This document shows positions 34,738-42,990 of a stretch of DNA of 64,000 nt, piece by piece (the stretch's first letter is position 1; each line of letters opens with the position of its first letter). The notes below the pieces were generated by a model. It made no database searches. It was not told where the DNA came from and saw only the letters and a program-made list of their open reading frames with translations. The position numbers and the translations under genes are program-made. This stretch comes from Planctomycetota bacterium (GTDB lineage Bacteria > Planctomycetota > UBA1135 > UBA2386). Location of the stretch: the NCBI GenBank assembly GCA_016716265.1, contig JADJWQ010000002.1, positions 581,001-645,000 of the forward strand, read 5' to 3'.

Positions 34738-34770
34738 GATGCAGAAACCAGTCGCGGTACCGATCGGAAG
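34738..34770 (-). repeat. copy C of the LPIGTA-x-GF dispersed element
   Basis: Read on the minus strand, this copy shares an exact 18-bp core with the hairpin arms at 23057-23141 and then diverges mainly at third codon positions, giving LPIGTATGFCI. On the plus strand its end supplies the GGAAG that precedes the DUF420 gene start at 34776. No inverted partner arm is nearby. Confidence 0.7.
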
Positions 34771-34775
34771 CCGGG

Positions 34776-35357
34776 ATGCTGCGCGGGATGAATGACGAGC
34801 GTGCCGAGTTCCTGGAGCGGCCTGCGGACGATGTGCGGGCGCGGCGGCTGCGGGGGGTGGCATGGGGCGTGTCGGCGATCGTGCTGCTGCTGGTCGGCGG
34901 CATGCAGCGGATCCGGATCGAGCTACCGGACGGCTGGTCGACCGCCGGTCTGCCGCCGATCTACTCGGCGCTGAACGCGCTGTGCGCGGTGACGCTCGTC
35001 GTCGCCGTGATCTGCGTGAAGCGCGGCCGCCTGCGTTGGCACCGGCGCGCGATGACCGTCGCGCTCGCCCTCTCGGTCCTGTTCCTGCTCGGCTACGTCG
35101 CCTACCACGTGACGAACGACCCGACCCGCTACGCCGGTCAGGGCCCGCTGCGCACGCTCTACCTCGCGCTCCTCGCGACCCACATCGTCGCCGCCGCGGT
35201 CAGCTTCCCGTGCATCCTGTTCACGTTCATCGCGGCCTGGACCAATCAGTTCCAGCGGCACCGGCGGCTCGCGAAGTGGGTGTTCCCGCTGTGGCTCTAC
35301 GTCGCCGTCACCGGGCCGGTGTGCTACCTGCTGCTGCACAGCGCCTCGCCCGGATGA
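34776..35357 (+). CDS. DUF420 (CtaM/YozB-like) membrane protein
   Basis: 193 residues with five hydrophobic segments and the DUF420 signature: PIYSALNALCAVTLVVAVICVKRGRLRWHRRAMTVALALSVLFLLGYVAYHV, LYLALLATHIVAAAVSFPCILF and the HRRLAKWVFPLWLYVAVTGPVCYLLL end. Conserved histidines (WHRR, YHV, THI, RHRR) are in place. Relatives such as CtaM are needed for haem-copper oxidase maturation in Firmicutes, but no oxidase genes are near, so the role here is uncertain. ATG 34776 has GGAAG 5 nt upstream, from the dispersed element. ATG 34788 (MNDERA) is the alternative. Confidence 0.87.
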   Translation: MLRGMNDERAEFLERPADDVRARRLRGVAWGVSAIVLLLVGGMQRIRIELPDGWSTAGLPPIYSALNALCAVTLVVAVICVKRGRLRWHRRAMTVALALSVLFLLGYVAYHVTNDPTRYAGQGPLRTLYLALLATHIVAAAVSFPCILFTFIAAWTNQFQRHRRLAKWVFPLWLYVAVTGPVCYLLLHSASPG

Positions 35358-35397
35358 TCCGCGCAACCCCGCGACGGGATCTCGTGAATCATCCGGG

Positions 35398-35403
35398 CTA
35401 GAC
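35398..35403 (+). promoter_or_regulatory. candidate -10 box before the ECF sigma gene
   Basis: TAGACT in the context ctagactcg recurs before uvrA (49005-49010). Here it would put the transcription start about 10 nt before the ATG at 35420. No -35 is evident. Confidence 0.25.
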
Positions 35404-35419
35404 TCGGCGAGGTTCCGCG

Positions 35420-35998
35420 ATGGAGGCGACGCCCCGGATCACCGCGTACCTGCTCCGCCTGCGCGACGGCGACGCGGCTGCCGCGGGCGAGATGCTGCCG
35501 CTGGTCTACGAGGAGCTGCGGCAGATCGCGGGGCAACTGCTGCGGGCGGGGATGCCCGGGCACACGCTGCAGCCCACGGCGCTCGTGCACGAGGCGTGGC
35601 TCAAGATCCAGCGCGCGGTCGGCGGCGGTGCGGGGTTCAACGACCGTGTGCACTTCCTGGCGGTCGCGGCGCGGGCGATGCGGCAGGTGCTCGTGAACCA
35701 CGCGCGGGATCGGCGGGCGCGGAAGCGGGGCGGCGACGCGCAGCGGGTGCCGCTCGACGAGTGCCTCGACGTGGTCGAGCGACAGACCGGCGACCTCGTC
35801 GCGCTGCACGACACGCTGGAGCGGCTCGCGCAGGACGACGAGCGGCAGGCGCGGATCGTCGAGCTGCGCGTGTTCGGCGGACTGACGATCGAGGAGGTGG
35901 CCGCCGCGCTCGGCGTGGCGCCGACGACCGTCAAGGCCGACTGGCGCTTCGCGCGAGCGTGGCTGCAGCGCACGCTCGGATCCGAGCGCCAGCCGTGA
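35420..35998 (+). CDS. ECF sigma factor (PF07638 type)
   Basis: 192 residues. Region 2 begins ITAYLLRLRDGDAAAAGEMLPLVYEELRQIAGQLL. The diagnostic segment LQPTALVHEAWLKIQ...FNDRVHFLAVAARAMRQVLVNHARDRRARKRGG marks the sigma70_ECF family common in planctomycetes and acidobacteria. Region 4 is RIVELRVFGGLTIEEVAAALGVAPTTVKADWRFARAWLQ. Such factors are often linked to Ser/Thr kinases with TPR tails rather than to classical anti-sigma factors. A kinase of that type lies at 40544-42925, with two secreted-protein genes between them on the opposite strand. ATG 35420 has GCGAGG upstream. The stop is only 15 bp from the convergent secreted-protein gene. Confidence 0.92.
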   Translation: MEATPRITAYLLRLRDGDAAAAGEMLPLVYEELRQIAGQLLRAGMPGHTLQPTALVHEAWLKIQRAVGGGAGFNDRVHFLAVAARAMRQVLVNHARDRRARKRGGDAQRVPLDECLDVVERQTGDLVALHDTLERLAQDDERQARIVELRVFGGLTIEEVAAALGVAPTTVKADWRFARAWLQRTLGSERQP

Positions 35999-36013
35999 CG
36001 GGGCCTCGGGCCG

Positions 36014-38218
36014 CTACTGGATCTGCACCTGCAGCGCGTTGGACAAGGCGAACGGGAAGCTCGCGCAGCCCTGGAGGCCGGGTCCGGACACGAGCCATTG
36101 CTCGTAGAGGCGCACCCCGACGAGGCCGGGCGTGGCCGGCACGGCAAGCTGCCACGACGCATCGCCGTTGCGATCGGTGCGCAGCGGGCCGACCACGAAC
36201 GACGTGTACGGATCGGGGACCAGCACGCAGGTGCCGCACCCGCGCATGTCGATGCGGTCGGTACCGATGACGAGCCAGCAGGTGCCATTGACGCTCTTCA
36301 CGACCGCCTGGTGCGTGCCACCGGTCTTCGCGCACTCGGCGTACACCCGGGCCGTCAGACCACCGCAGCCGCCGCCGAGGTCGGTGACGAGCCCGACGCG
36401 GTTGTCCAACGTGAGCCGCGAGCCCTGGGAGCTGTGGGTCGCCAGCGTCCCGGTGACGGCGAACGCGACCACCTCCTCGGCACGCTGCGGATCGACGTTG
36501 CCGCTGGCGCTCGGACGGACCAGCGCGGCGTGGGTGCCGGTCCAGTAGAACTCCTCCGCGGCCTGGCAGGGCAGGCAGCCGGTCAGGGTGAACGACGCGA
36601 TGCGCGAGCTGGTGCATTGCGGATCCGAGGACGTGCACCTGACCTGGAGCGGGACTGCGTAGCTCGCGACCACGCGGCGGCCGGCCAGCGCGAGGTTCAA
36701 CAGCCCGCCGCCGGAGTCGTCGGTGATCTGCACGGGATCGCGGGGGGTCGGGTTGCCGGCGCCGTCGAGACCGACGCCCAACAGATGGAGCCTTCCCGCG
36801 AAGCCGGGCGTGGGGAAGGCGCCGGGCGAGGAGCGGAGACCGACGACCCATTGGCCGTCCTGACCGTCGGCGACGATCTCGGTCAGGTCGTTGCCGGGTG
36901 CCGGACGGCTGACCACGGTGGAGGCGAGTGCACCGGTATCGGTGCACAGACCCATGAAGGCCGTCGGCGTGCCGCCGAAGCCCTGCGACCACGCGACGAG
37001 GTAGCGACCGTTCGCACCACCCGACTTCGCGATCGCGACGGGTCCGACGCCGGTGTAGAGCCCGCCGGAGCCGGACACGGTCGTCGTCGCCGCCGCCGCG
37101 AGGTCGAGCGAGGCACTGACGCGCGTGGCGAGCACGCGGCAACTCGCAGGGCCGGACGCCGGCGCCTCGGTCGCCACGATGACCATCCGATCGGCGGTCG
37201 GACTGGCATTGGTGCTGATCGCCAGATGCGGCCACGAGGATCCGGTCGCGTTGGTCAGCGCCTTGAGGCTCCCCAGCGTCGTCGGCGAGGCGACGGCGCG
37301 GGCGACGATGCCGCCGGTCTCGGGCCAGGCCACCACGAAGCAGTCGCGCGCGTTGCAGTTGCCGACCACCGGACTGCCGGCGCTGCCGGCGGAGTCGAGC
37401 AGGACGGCGCCACCGGGTTCGAACCAGCCGCGGATCTCCATCGGGCTGGTGCCGCTCGTGCCGCCGGGCTGCTGCCAGACGATCAGGCAGCGGTCGGTGG
37501 TCGCGTCGTAGGCCGCCTCGAGCGAGTTCCCGGGCGTCACGCCGAGCGGGGTCGTCGCGGTGATCAGCGGGTCGAGCACCAGCGGCAGCGCCGCGTGCGC
37601 CACGAACGCGGCGGGCAGGCGCAGGGTCAGCACGTGCCTGGCGTACTCCATGCTGCCCGCCGCACGATTGCCGAGCGCATCGATGCCGAGCACACCGGCG
37701 ATCCGGACGGCGCCGGAGTCGTCGCCGAATTCGATCGCATCGGCTGCGACGGCCGCGAGTGGCAGCGACGAATCGACGTCGATGGTCACCGTCAGATCGC
37801 CATCGCCCGCGGGCAGCTCCGCGAACACATAGCCGAGCTCCAGACCGTCGGCACGCACGTCGTAGGTCTCGGTGATCGCACCGCGACCGTAGCGGACGCG
37901 CAGACCGTCCTCGCGCGGCGGGGTCGTCCTCGCGAGCGGCTCAGGGGCCGCGCCGCGGGCGGCGGCACGGGAGCGCAGCGCCACCGTGTGCGGCCGCGAC
38001 GTGGCGGGTGCCACCTCGACCCGGTCGGTGTGGAAGCGCGCCGTGTAGCGCGCCCCCATGCCGAGCAGCACGTCATCGGCGCGCTGCACGAGGACGAAGC
38101 GGTCGGGGGCGTGATCGACGATCATCGAGCGCTGCGGGTGCTGGGCTGCGGCGGTTGCCGCGAGCACGGTGACGGCCCAGGGGGCGATCGCAATCAGGGA
38201 CGGGCGGAATCGGTTCAT
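36014..38218 (-). CDS. large secreted protein, planctomycete-type, paralogue of the next gene
   Basis: 734 residues with signal peptide (LIAIAPWAVTVLAATAAAQ). An N-terminal region contains GAITETYDVRADGLELGYVFAELPAGDGDLTVTIDVD and ALPLVLDPLITATTPL. A repetitive beta-rich middle looks propeller-like (SLEAAYDATTDRCLIVWQQ, CNARDCFVVAWPE, GRYLVAWSQGFGG, DGQWVVGLRS). The C-terminal beta domain has paired cysteines (GCGTCVLV, GCASFPF). The 38249-40444 product shows the same order with related motifs, so the two are tandem paralogues. No catalytic motif is recognised; the repeated VxW strands resemble secreted beta-propeller-like surface proteins. It follows its paralogue by 30 bp, probably on one transcript. 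Confidence 0.78.
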   Translation of the reverse strand: MNRFRPSLIAIAPWAVTVLAATAAAQHPQRSMIVDHAPDRFVLVQRADDVLLGMGARYTARFHTDRVEVAPATSRPHTVALRSRAAARGAAPEPLARTTPPREDGLRVRYGRGAITETYDVRADGLELGYVFAELPAGDGDLTVTIDVDSSLPLAAVAADAIEFGDDSGAVRIAGVLGIDALGNRAAGSMEYARHVLTLRLPAAFVAHAALPLVLDPLITATTPLGVTPGNSLEAAYDATTDRCLIVWQQPGGTSGTSPMEIRGWFEPGGAVLLDSAGSAGSPVVGNCNARDCFVVAWPETGGIVARAVASPTTLGSLKALTNATGSSWPHLAISTNASPTADRMVIVATEAPASGPASCRVLATRVSASLDLAAAATTTVSGSGGLYTGVGPVAIAKSGGANGRYLVAWSQGFGGTPTAFMGLCTDTGALASTVVSRPAPGNDLTEIVADGQDGQWVVGLRSSPGAFPTPGFAGRLHLLGVGLDGAGNPTPRDPVQITDDSGGGLLNLALAGRRVVASYAVPLQVRCTSSDPQCTSSRIASFTLTGCLPCQAAEEFYWTGTHAALVRPSASGNVDPQRAEEVVAFAVTGTLATHSSQGSRLTLDNRVGLVTDLGGGCGGLTARVYAECAKTGGTHQAVVKSVNGTCWLVIGTDRIDMRGCGTCVLVPDPYTSFVVGPLRTDRNGDASWQLAVPATPGLVGVRLYEQWLVSGPGLQGCASFPFALSNALQVQIQ

Positions 38219-38248
38219 GACATCCTCGCGCGATGACTTCCTCGGGGG

Positions 38249-40444
38249 TCACTCCACGACGGTCAGCCGGATCGCCGACGACGTGGAGAGCGTCCGCAGG
38301 AGCGGACAGAGATTCGTGGCGCTGCCGACCATGCCACCCTGCACGTCGAGCCGAGCGCCGAGCAGCGCGGTCAGGCAGGGAACCGGGAGCGGGAACGTCG
38401 CCACACCGCCGGGCAGCGGCCCGGACAGCAGGTCGACCGGTGCGACGAGCGAGCAGCTCCCGCACACGAGTGGCGGTCCGCCGAGCCCGAGGCTCACGAA
38501 GCCGAGGGTGGCATTCGGGTCCGTCGTGCTCAGGCGCAGCGAGAAAGCGGCATTGCCGATCGAGAACTGGCCGACCGCCTGCAGCGACAGTGGATTGCCG
38601 CAGCCCGTTGCGGTCGTCGTCTGCAACGTCGCGGAGAACGGTGTGAACAGCCACGCGTCGATGTTTCCCTCGAATGGCGGCTGCCCGGAGTGGCTCGCGA
38701 AGGCGATCAATGCGTCGTCGGCGACCGCGCCGCCGGAGCGGCGGCTGGCGATGGCCGGCAGCACCTCGCTGGCGAGGCTGCCCGCGAGCGTCAGCTCCGT
38801 CCCACACTCGTTGCAGCCGGACGGTGCCATCGCCTTCGCGTGCACCTCGTAGCTCATGAACCCGGCGGCGACGGTCCAGGCGACCAGGTACTTGGGACCG
38901 AGGAACGCAACCGCCGGCTGCAGTTCGTCGATCCCCACGCGCTGGGAGACCGCGTCGTAGCCGGCCAGCATGACGCCGGCTCCGGTCCACGACAGCTGCA
39001 TGCAACGGATGTCGCGGTCGCCCGGGGCGAGCTCGGCGTCGAACGCGAGCAGGAACTGGGTGCCGTCGCCGTCGACGGCGGGGCTGGGCGTGGCGGAGCC
39101 GCCGGTCGGCGCCGACAGGCCGGCCCCGATGACCGAGCCGAAGATCGTCGTGGCCTGCGCGACGACGGACCCGGGCAGCCCGAAGGCGACGACCGCTCGA
39201 TTGCCGGCGGAGCGCGTGATGCGAGGGTGCTGCGCAGCGGGGTCCGTCGAGACGGTGGCGCGAGTGCCCAGCACCATGGTGCCGGTCGATCCCGCGTTCA
39301 GCGTGTACTGCTGCAGACGGATGCCGGCGCCTTGCTCGCGGTAGACGATCAGCCCGCCGACGTCTGCGAAGCCGGAACCGGCATTGCCGGACACGTCGGG
39401 CTCGACGCAGTACGAACCGGCCGGGCTGATCGCGACGTTGGGTCCGAGCGTGCGGTCCGCGTTGACGACCTGCGCCAGCACGGTCGCGGGGCCGACCAAG
39501 GTCGGCGCCGACTCGTAGACGACGACGAATCGGTCGACCGCGTTCTGGCTCGCGACCCGGGGTCGGCGGATCACGTTTCCGCTGGCGACGAGGAACGCCG
39601 CGCCGGGGCCCGTGGAGCGACCGTACTCCAATGCGCGGAGCTCGGTCGTACCGGCCGCCAATGCGCGGGTCCACACGACGAGGAAGTCGTCGCTGGTCCG
39701 GTCGTAGGCGACGTCGAGCTCGCGGTCGTCGTCGCTTCCGGCCGTGACGGAGATGCGCGTGCCGATCAGCGGGTCGAGCACGAGCGGCAGCGCGGCGCGG
39801 TCGACGAACGCCGCCGGCAGCGACAGCTCGAGGGCGCCGTCGACCAGCCGCAGACCGCCGCTGCAGGTCGCACCGCGGGCGTCGATGCCGGTCACCGCGC
39901 CGATGGTCACGCCGCCGAGGCCGGGAGCCACGAAGTGCAGCGCACGGTCGCCGTCCGCGGCGCCGCGGCCGGCGAGCTCGCCGGCGAGCTGGCAGCGCAC
40001 CACCAGGTCGCCGCGGCCCGGCAGCTCGGTGAACACGAAGGTCTGCTCGACGCCGTCGGCGCGCACTTCGTAGCACTCGGTGATCGACGGGGAGCGCTGG
40101 TAGCGCGCGAGCCGGCCGTCGAGCCGCGGCTCCGCTCCCGTGGCGATCGGCAGCGCGAGGTCACCGCGATGCAGCGAGCCGAGCCGGATCGCCAGCCGCT
40201 GCGGCGCGGGTGCGCGGCGGCCGAGGGCCGGTGTGTAGGTGATGCCGTCGGCGTCGAAGCGCACGGCATAGTCGCGGCCGAAGCCGGCGAGTCCGCCGGC
40301 GTCACGGGCGAGCGCGGCGACCGCGTCGAGCATGGCACGGGTGTCGAGGCGGGCGGCCCGGGCGGGTGCCTGGGCGAGCGTCGCGGCACCGGACGAGACG
40401 GCGAGCGCGGCGGCGACGGCGCGCAGGTGGACGGCGGAGAGCAT
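38249..40444 (-). CDS. large secreted protein, paralogue of 36014-38218
   Basis: 731 residues. Signal peptide (LRAVAAALAVSSGAATLAQA), then the N-terminal motif SITECYEVRADGVEQTFVFTELPGRGDLVVRCQL and AALPLVLDPLIGTRI, both matched in the downstream paralogue. Repeated propeller-like strands follow (ELDVAYDRTSDDFLVVWTRAL, NAVDRFVVVYESAP, GNRAVVAFGLPGS, GPKYLVAWTVAAGF). The C-terminal domain is GNPLSLQAVGQFSIGNAAFSLRLS...LPVPCLTALLGARLDVQG. Sequence divergence outside these anchors suggests an old duplication. It lies 99 bp after the kinase-TPR gene in the same direction, so these exported proteins may be co-expressed with it. Function unknown. Confidence 0.78.
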   Translation of the reverse strand: MLSAVHLRAVAAALAVSSGAATLAQAPARAARLDTRAMLDAVAALARDAGGLAGFGRDYAVRFDADGITYTPALGRRAPAPQRLAIRLGSLHRGDLALPIATGAEPRLDGRLARYQRSPSITECYEVRADGVEQTFVFTELPGRGDLVVRCQLAGELAGRGAADGDRALHFVAPGLGGVTIGAVTGIDARGATCSGGLRLVDGALELSLPAAFVDRAALPLVLDPLIGTRISVTAGSDDDRELDVAYDRTSDDFLVVWTRALAAGTTELRALEYGRSTGPGAAFLVASGNVIRRPRVASQNAVDRFVVVYESAPTLVGPATVLAQVVNADRTLGPNVAISPAGSYCVEPDVSGNAGSGFADVGGLIVYREQGAGIRLQQYTLNAGSTGTMVLGTRATVSTDPAAQHPRITRSAGNRAVVAFGLPGSVVAQATTIFGSVIGAGLSAPTGGSATPSPAVDGDGTQFLLAFDAELAPGDRDIRCMQLSWTGAGVMLAGYDAVSQRVGIDELQPAVAFLGPKYLVAWTVAAGFMSYEVHAKAMAPSGCNECGTELTLAGSLASEVLPAIASRRSGGAVADDALIAFASHSGQPPFEGNIDAWLFTPFSATLQTTTATGCGNPLSLQAVGQFSIGNAAFSLRLSTTDPNATLGFVSLGLGGPPLVCGSCSLVAPVDLLSGPLPGGVATFPLPVPCLTALLGARLDVQGGMVGSATNLCPLLRTLSTSSAIRLTVVE

Positions 40445-40543
40445 CGGATCGGTTCCTCGCGTTGGGGCGCGGCGCGCGCAGCGCGGCCGCTCACCGGCGA
40501 GAACACGAAGCGAGGCGGAAGCGGTCGGATGATTCTGCGCCGG

Positions 40544-42925
40544 TCAGCGCGCGCGGATCGCCGCCACCCGGCGCCGCAGCGCGGCCGCCTCGGTGGCATC
40601 TCCCAACCGCTCCAGGGCCATGGCCTCGTTCTCGAGCGCGTCGGCGAGGTCGGGGCTGGCGGGGCCGCCGAGCCGCTCGTAGATCGCCGCGGCGCGCCGG
40701 TAGAGCGCGAGGGCGTCGGCGGGACGGCGCAGATCGAGGCGGACGTTGCCGAGGTTCATCGCGACGTTGGCGACGCCGTCGTCGGCCGGCGTGTCCTGCC
40801 GATCAGCGATCGCGAGTGCGCGCTCGAGCAGCGGCTCGGCCTCCGCGGTGCGTCCGAGCGTCGACAGCACGCCCGCCACGTTGCACAGGCGCCGCAGCAG
40901 CAGCGGGTGGTCGGGCCCGAGCAGCCGCTCGCCGGCCGCCAGCGCCTCGCGGAACAGCGGCTCGGCTGCCTCGGGCCGGTCCTGCGCCATGCGCAGCACG
41001 CCCAGGTTGGTCGCGACGTTCGCCGTGAGCAGCGGATCGTCGGCCTGCGCGAGCAGCTCGTGGGCGGCGGTGAACAGGCGCTCGGCCGCGGCCGCGTCGC
41101 CGCGCATCCCGTGGACGTTCGCGAGGTGCACGAGGTCGTTGGCGCGGACGGCAGCGCTGGCGACGGTGGTGCGCGCGTCGCGGACGAGGGTGTAGTGCTC
41201 GAGCGCGGCGTCGAGGTCGTGGGTCTCGAGAGCGCAGGCGCCGAGCCCCTCGTGGCACCGGATCCACGCGTTGTCGTGAGGCAGGCCGGCGGCCTCGATG
41301 CGCGCCAGCGCCTCGGCGAACAGGGTCCGTGCGGCCGGCGAGTCGCGGCCGACGAACAGCGCGCGAGCCTGGTCGACCAGCACCTGGATCACGGTGGGAT
41401 CGTCAGCGGGTCGCGTCGCTTCCAGCGTTCGCAGTGCGTCGTCGATCAGCGGCAGCGCCGTCGCGCGGTCGCCCATCTCGCTGAGCACCGCGCCGAGGAA
41501 CCGCGACAGCCGCGCGCGGAGCAGCGGCTCGTCGGCCAGCGCGTCGCGCATGTCGGCGGCGCCGCGGTCGACGAGTTCCTTCGCCGTGATCGTCCGGCCG
41601 AGCGCGACGCCCGGTGCCGCCGCGGCGAACAGGCCCTCGACGAACCCGGTCACGCGGTTGGCGAGGCGCGCCTCCTCGTTGGCGCGCGACTCGGCGAGGG
41701 CCGCGCGGCGCGCGCTCGCCTCCGCGCGCAGCGCCCAGCGCACGGAGAACACGGTGCCGAGCACGAGCGCCAGCAGCGCGATGGCGGCGCCGGCGACCAC
41801 CGCGCGGTGGCGACGGACGAAGCGGGCGGTGAGATACGCGGCGGTCGCCGGCCGCGCGAGGATCGGCTCGTGCGCGAGGTAGCGCCGCAGGTCGTCGGCG
41901 AAGGCCTGCATCGACGCGTAGCGGTGCTCGGGGTCCTTGCGGAGCGCGGTGGCGACGACCGTCTCCAGGTCGCCGGCGAGCTGGCGGTCCCGGCGGCCCA
42001 GCGGGGTCGGCTCCTCCTCGATCACGCGGCGCAGGCCCGTCGCCAGCGCGTCGCTCGTGACGTCGAGCGGCAAGGCCCCGGACAGCAGCTCGTAGGCGAC
42101 CACGCCCAGCGCGTACACGTCGGTGCGCACGTCCACCTCGTCGCTGCGGCCCTCGGCCTGCTCGGGGCTCATGTAGGCGAGCGTGCCGAGCAGCTGCCCG
42201 GCGTGCGTGCGCAGCGTGCGGGTCCGGTCGTCGTCGATCAGCCGTGCGATGCCGAAGTCGAGCACCTTCGGCCGGCCGGCCGCGTCGACGAACACGTTGC
42301 CCGGCTTCAGGTCGCGGTGGATCAGTCCGCGCTGGTGGGCGTGGTGCACGGCGTCGGCGATACCGATCAGCACGCGGACGCGGTCGGCGAGGGAGGGGCG
42401 CGCGACCTGCGCCCAGCGGTCGAGCGGCTCGCCGTGCACCAGCTCCATGGCCAGGTACGGCACCGGTCCCTGCGGCGTCCCGGCCTCGCCGAACGCGTGG
42501 ATCTGCGCGATGCCGGGGTGCTGCAGCCGGCCGAGCGCCTCGGCCTCGAGCGCGAAGCGGGCGTGGGCGGTCGGGTCGCCGAGGCCGGGCACCAGGAGCT
42601 TCAGCGCGACCTCGCGCGCCGGCCGATCCTGACGCGCGCGGTAGACGATTCCCATGCCACCGCGGCCGAGCACGGCGAGGACCTCGAACGGGCCGATCCG
42701 CTCGGGCGCGGGCGCTGCGCCACCGTCGAGCTGCGCGCGCAATGCCGCCAGTTGCTCCTCACCGAGGTAGCACGGCTCGCCATCGAGCTGCAGCAGCTCC
42801 TCGACCTCGCGGCGGAGCGTGTGGTCGTCGCCACACTGTTGCCGGAGGTAGTCCGCGCGCGCGTCGCCCACGAGCTCGCAGGACGCCGCGAAGATCCGGC
42901 GCACCTCGGTCGCACGGGAGTCCAT
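40544..42925 (-). CDS. Ser/Thr protein kinase with transmembrane segment and TPR domain
   Basis: 793 residues. Kinase domain about 78-345 with all key motifs: LGRGGMGIVYRA, VALKLL (ATP Lys), HRDLKPGNVF (catalytic Asp), DFGIARL, GTLAYMSPEQ and DVYALGVVAYELLSG. One membrane helix follows (VVAGAAIALLALVLGTVFSV, about 365-390). The C-terminal 400 residues are tetratricopeptide repeats (LVHLANVHGMRGDAAAAERLFTAAHELL, LCNVAGVLSTLGRTAEAEPLLERALAIA, NLGNVRLDLRRPADALALYRRAAAIYERL), placed outside the cytoplasm. The short N-terminus (RRIFAASCELVGDARADYL) matches the pre-kinase segment usual in planctomycete kinases. It probably senses or scaffolds signals and phosphorylates cytoplasmic targets, perhaps the ECF factor at 35420. 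Confidence 0.93.
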   Translation of the reverse strand: MDSRATEVRRIFAASCELVGDARADYLRQQCGDDHTLRREVEELLQLDGEPCYLGEEQLAALRAQLDGGAAPAPERIGPFEVLAVLGRGGMGIVYRARQDRPAREVALKLLVPGLGDPTAHARFALEAEALGRLQHPGIAQIHAFGEAGTPQGPVPYLAMELVHGEPLDRWAQVARPSLADRVRVLIGIADAVHHAHQRGLIHRDLKPGNVFVDAAGRPKVLDFGIARLIDDDRTRTLRTHAGQLLGTLAYMSPEQAEGRSDEVDVRTDVYALGVVAYELLSGALPLDVTSDALATGLRRVIEEEPTPLGRRDRQLAGDLETVVATALRKDPEHRYASMQAFADDLRRYLAHEPILARPATAAYLTARFVRRHRAVVAGAAIALLALVLGTVFSVRWALRAEASARRAALAESRANEEARLANRVTGFVEGLFAAAAPGVALGRTITAKELVDRGAADMRDALADEPLLRARLSRFLGAVLSEMGDRATALPLIDDALRTLEATRPADDPTVIQVLVDQARALFVGRDSPAARTLFAEALARIEAAGLPHDNAWIRCHEGLGACALETHDLDAALEHYTLVRDARTTVASAAVRANDLVHLANVHGMRGDAAAAERLFTAAHELLAQADDPLLTANVATNLGVLRMAQDRPEAAEPLFREALAAGERLLGPDHPLLLRRLCNVAGVLSTLGRTAEAEPLLERALAIADRQDTPADDGVANVAMNLGNVRLDLRRPADALALYRRAAAIYERLGGPASPDLADALENEAMALERLGDATEAAALRRRVAAIRAR

Positions 42926-42990
42926 CGGGGGGCGAACGGTAGCGGCCTGCCGGGCGCCGGCACAGTGGCGGGGAGGAGCGGGCGGCCGGA

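Noticed and set aside
36241..36262. Another copy of the dispersed element (ggtcggtaccgatga)
   Set aside because: Only a short match around GGTACC, inside a coding region whose protein sequence explains it; no LPIGTA reading.
37415..37432. tRNA T-arm-like string ggttcgaacc
   Set aside because: It lies inside a coding gene with no cloverleaf around it. No tRNA was found anywhere in the window.
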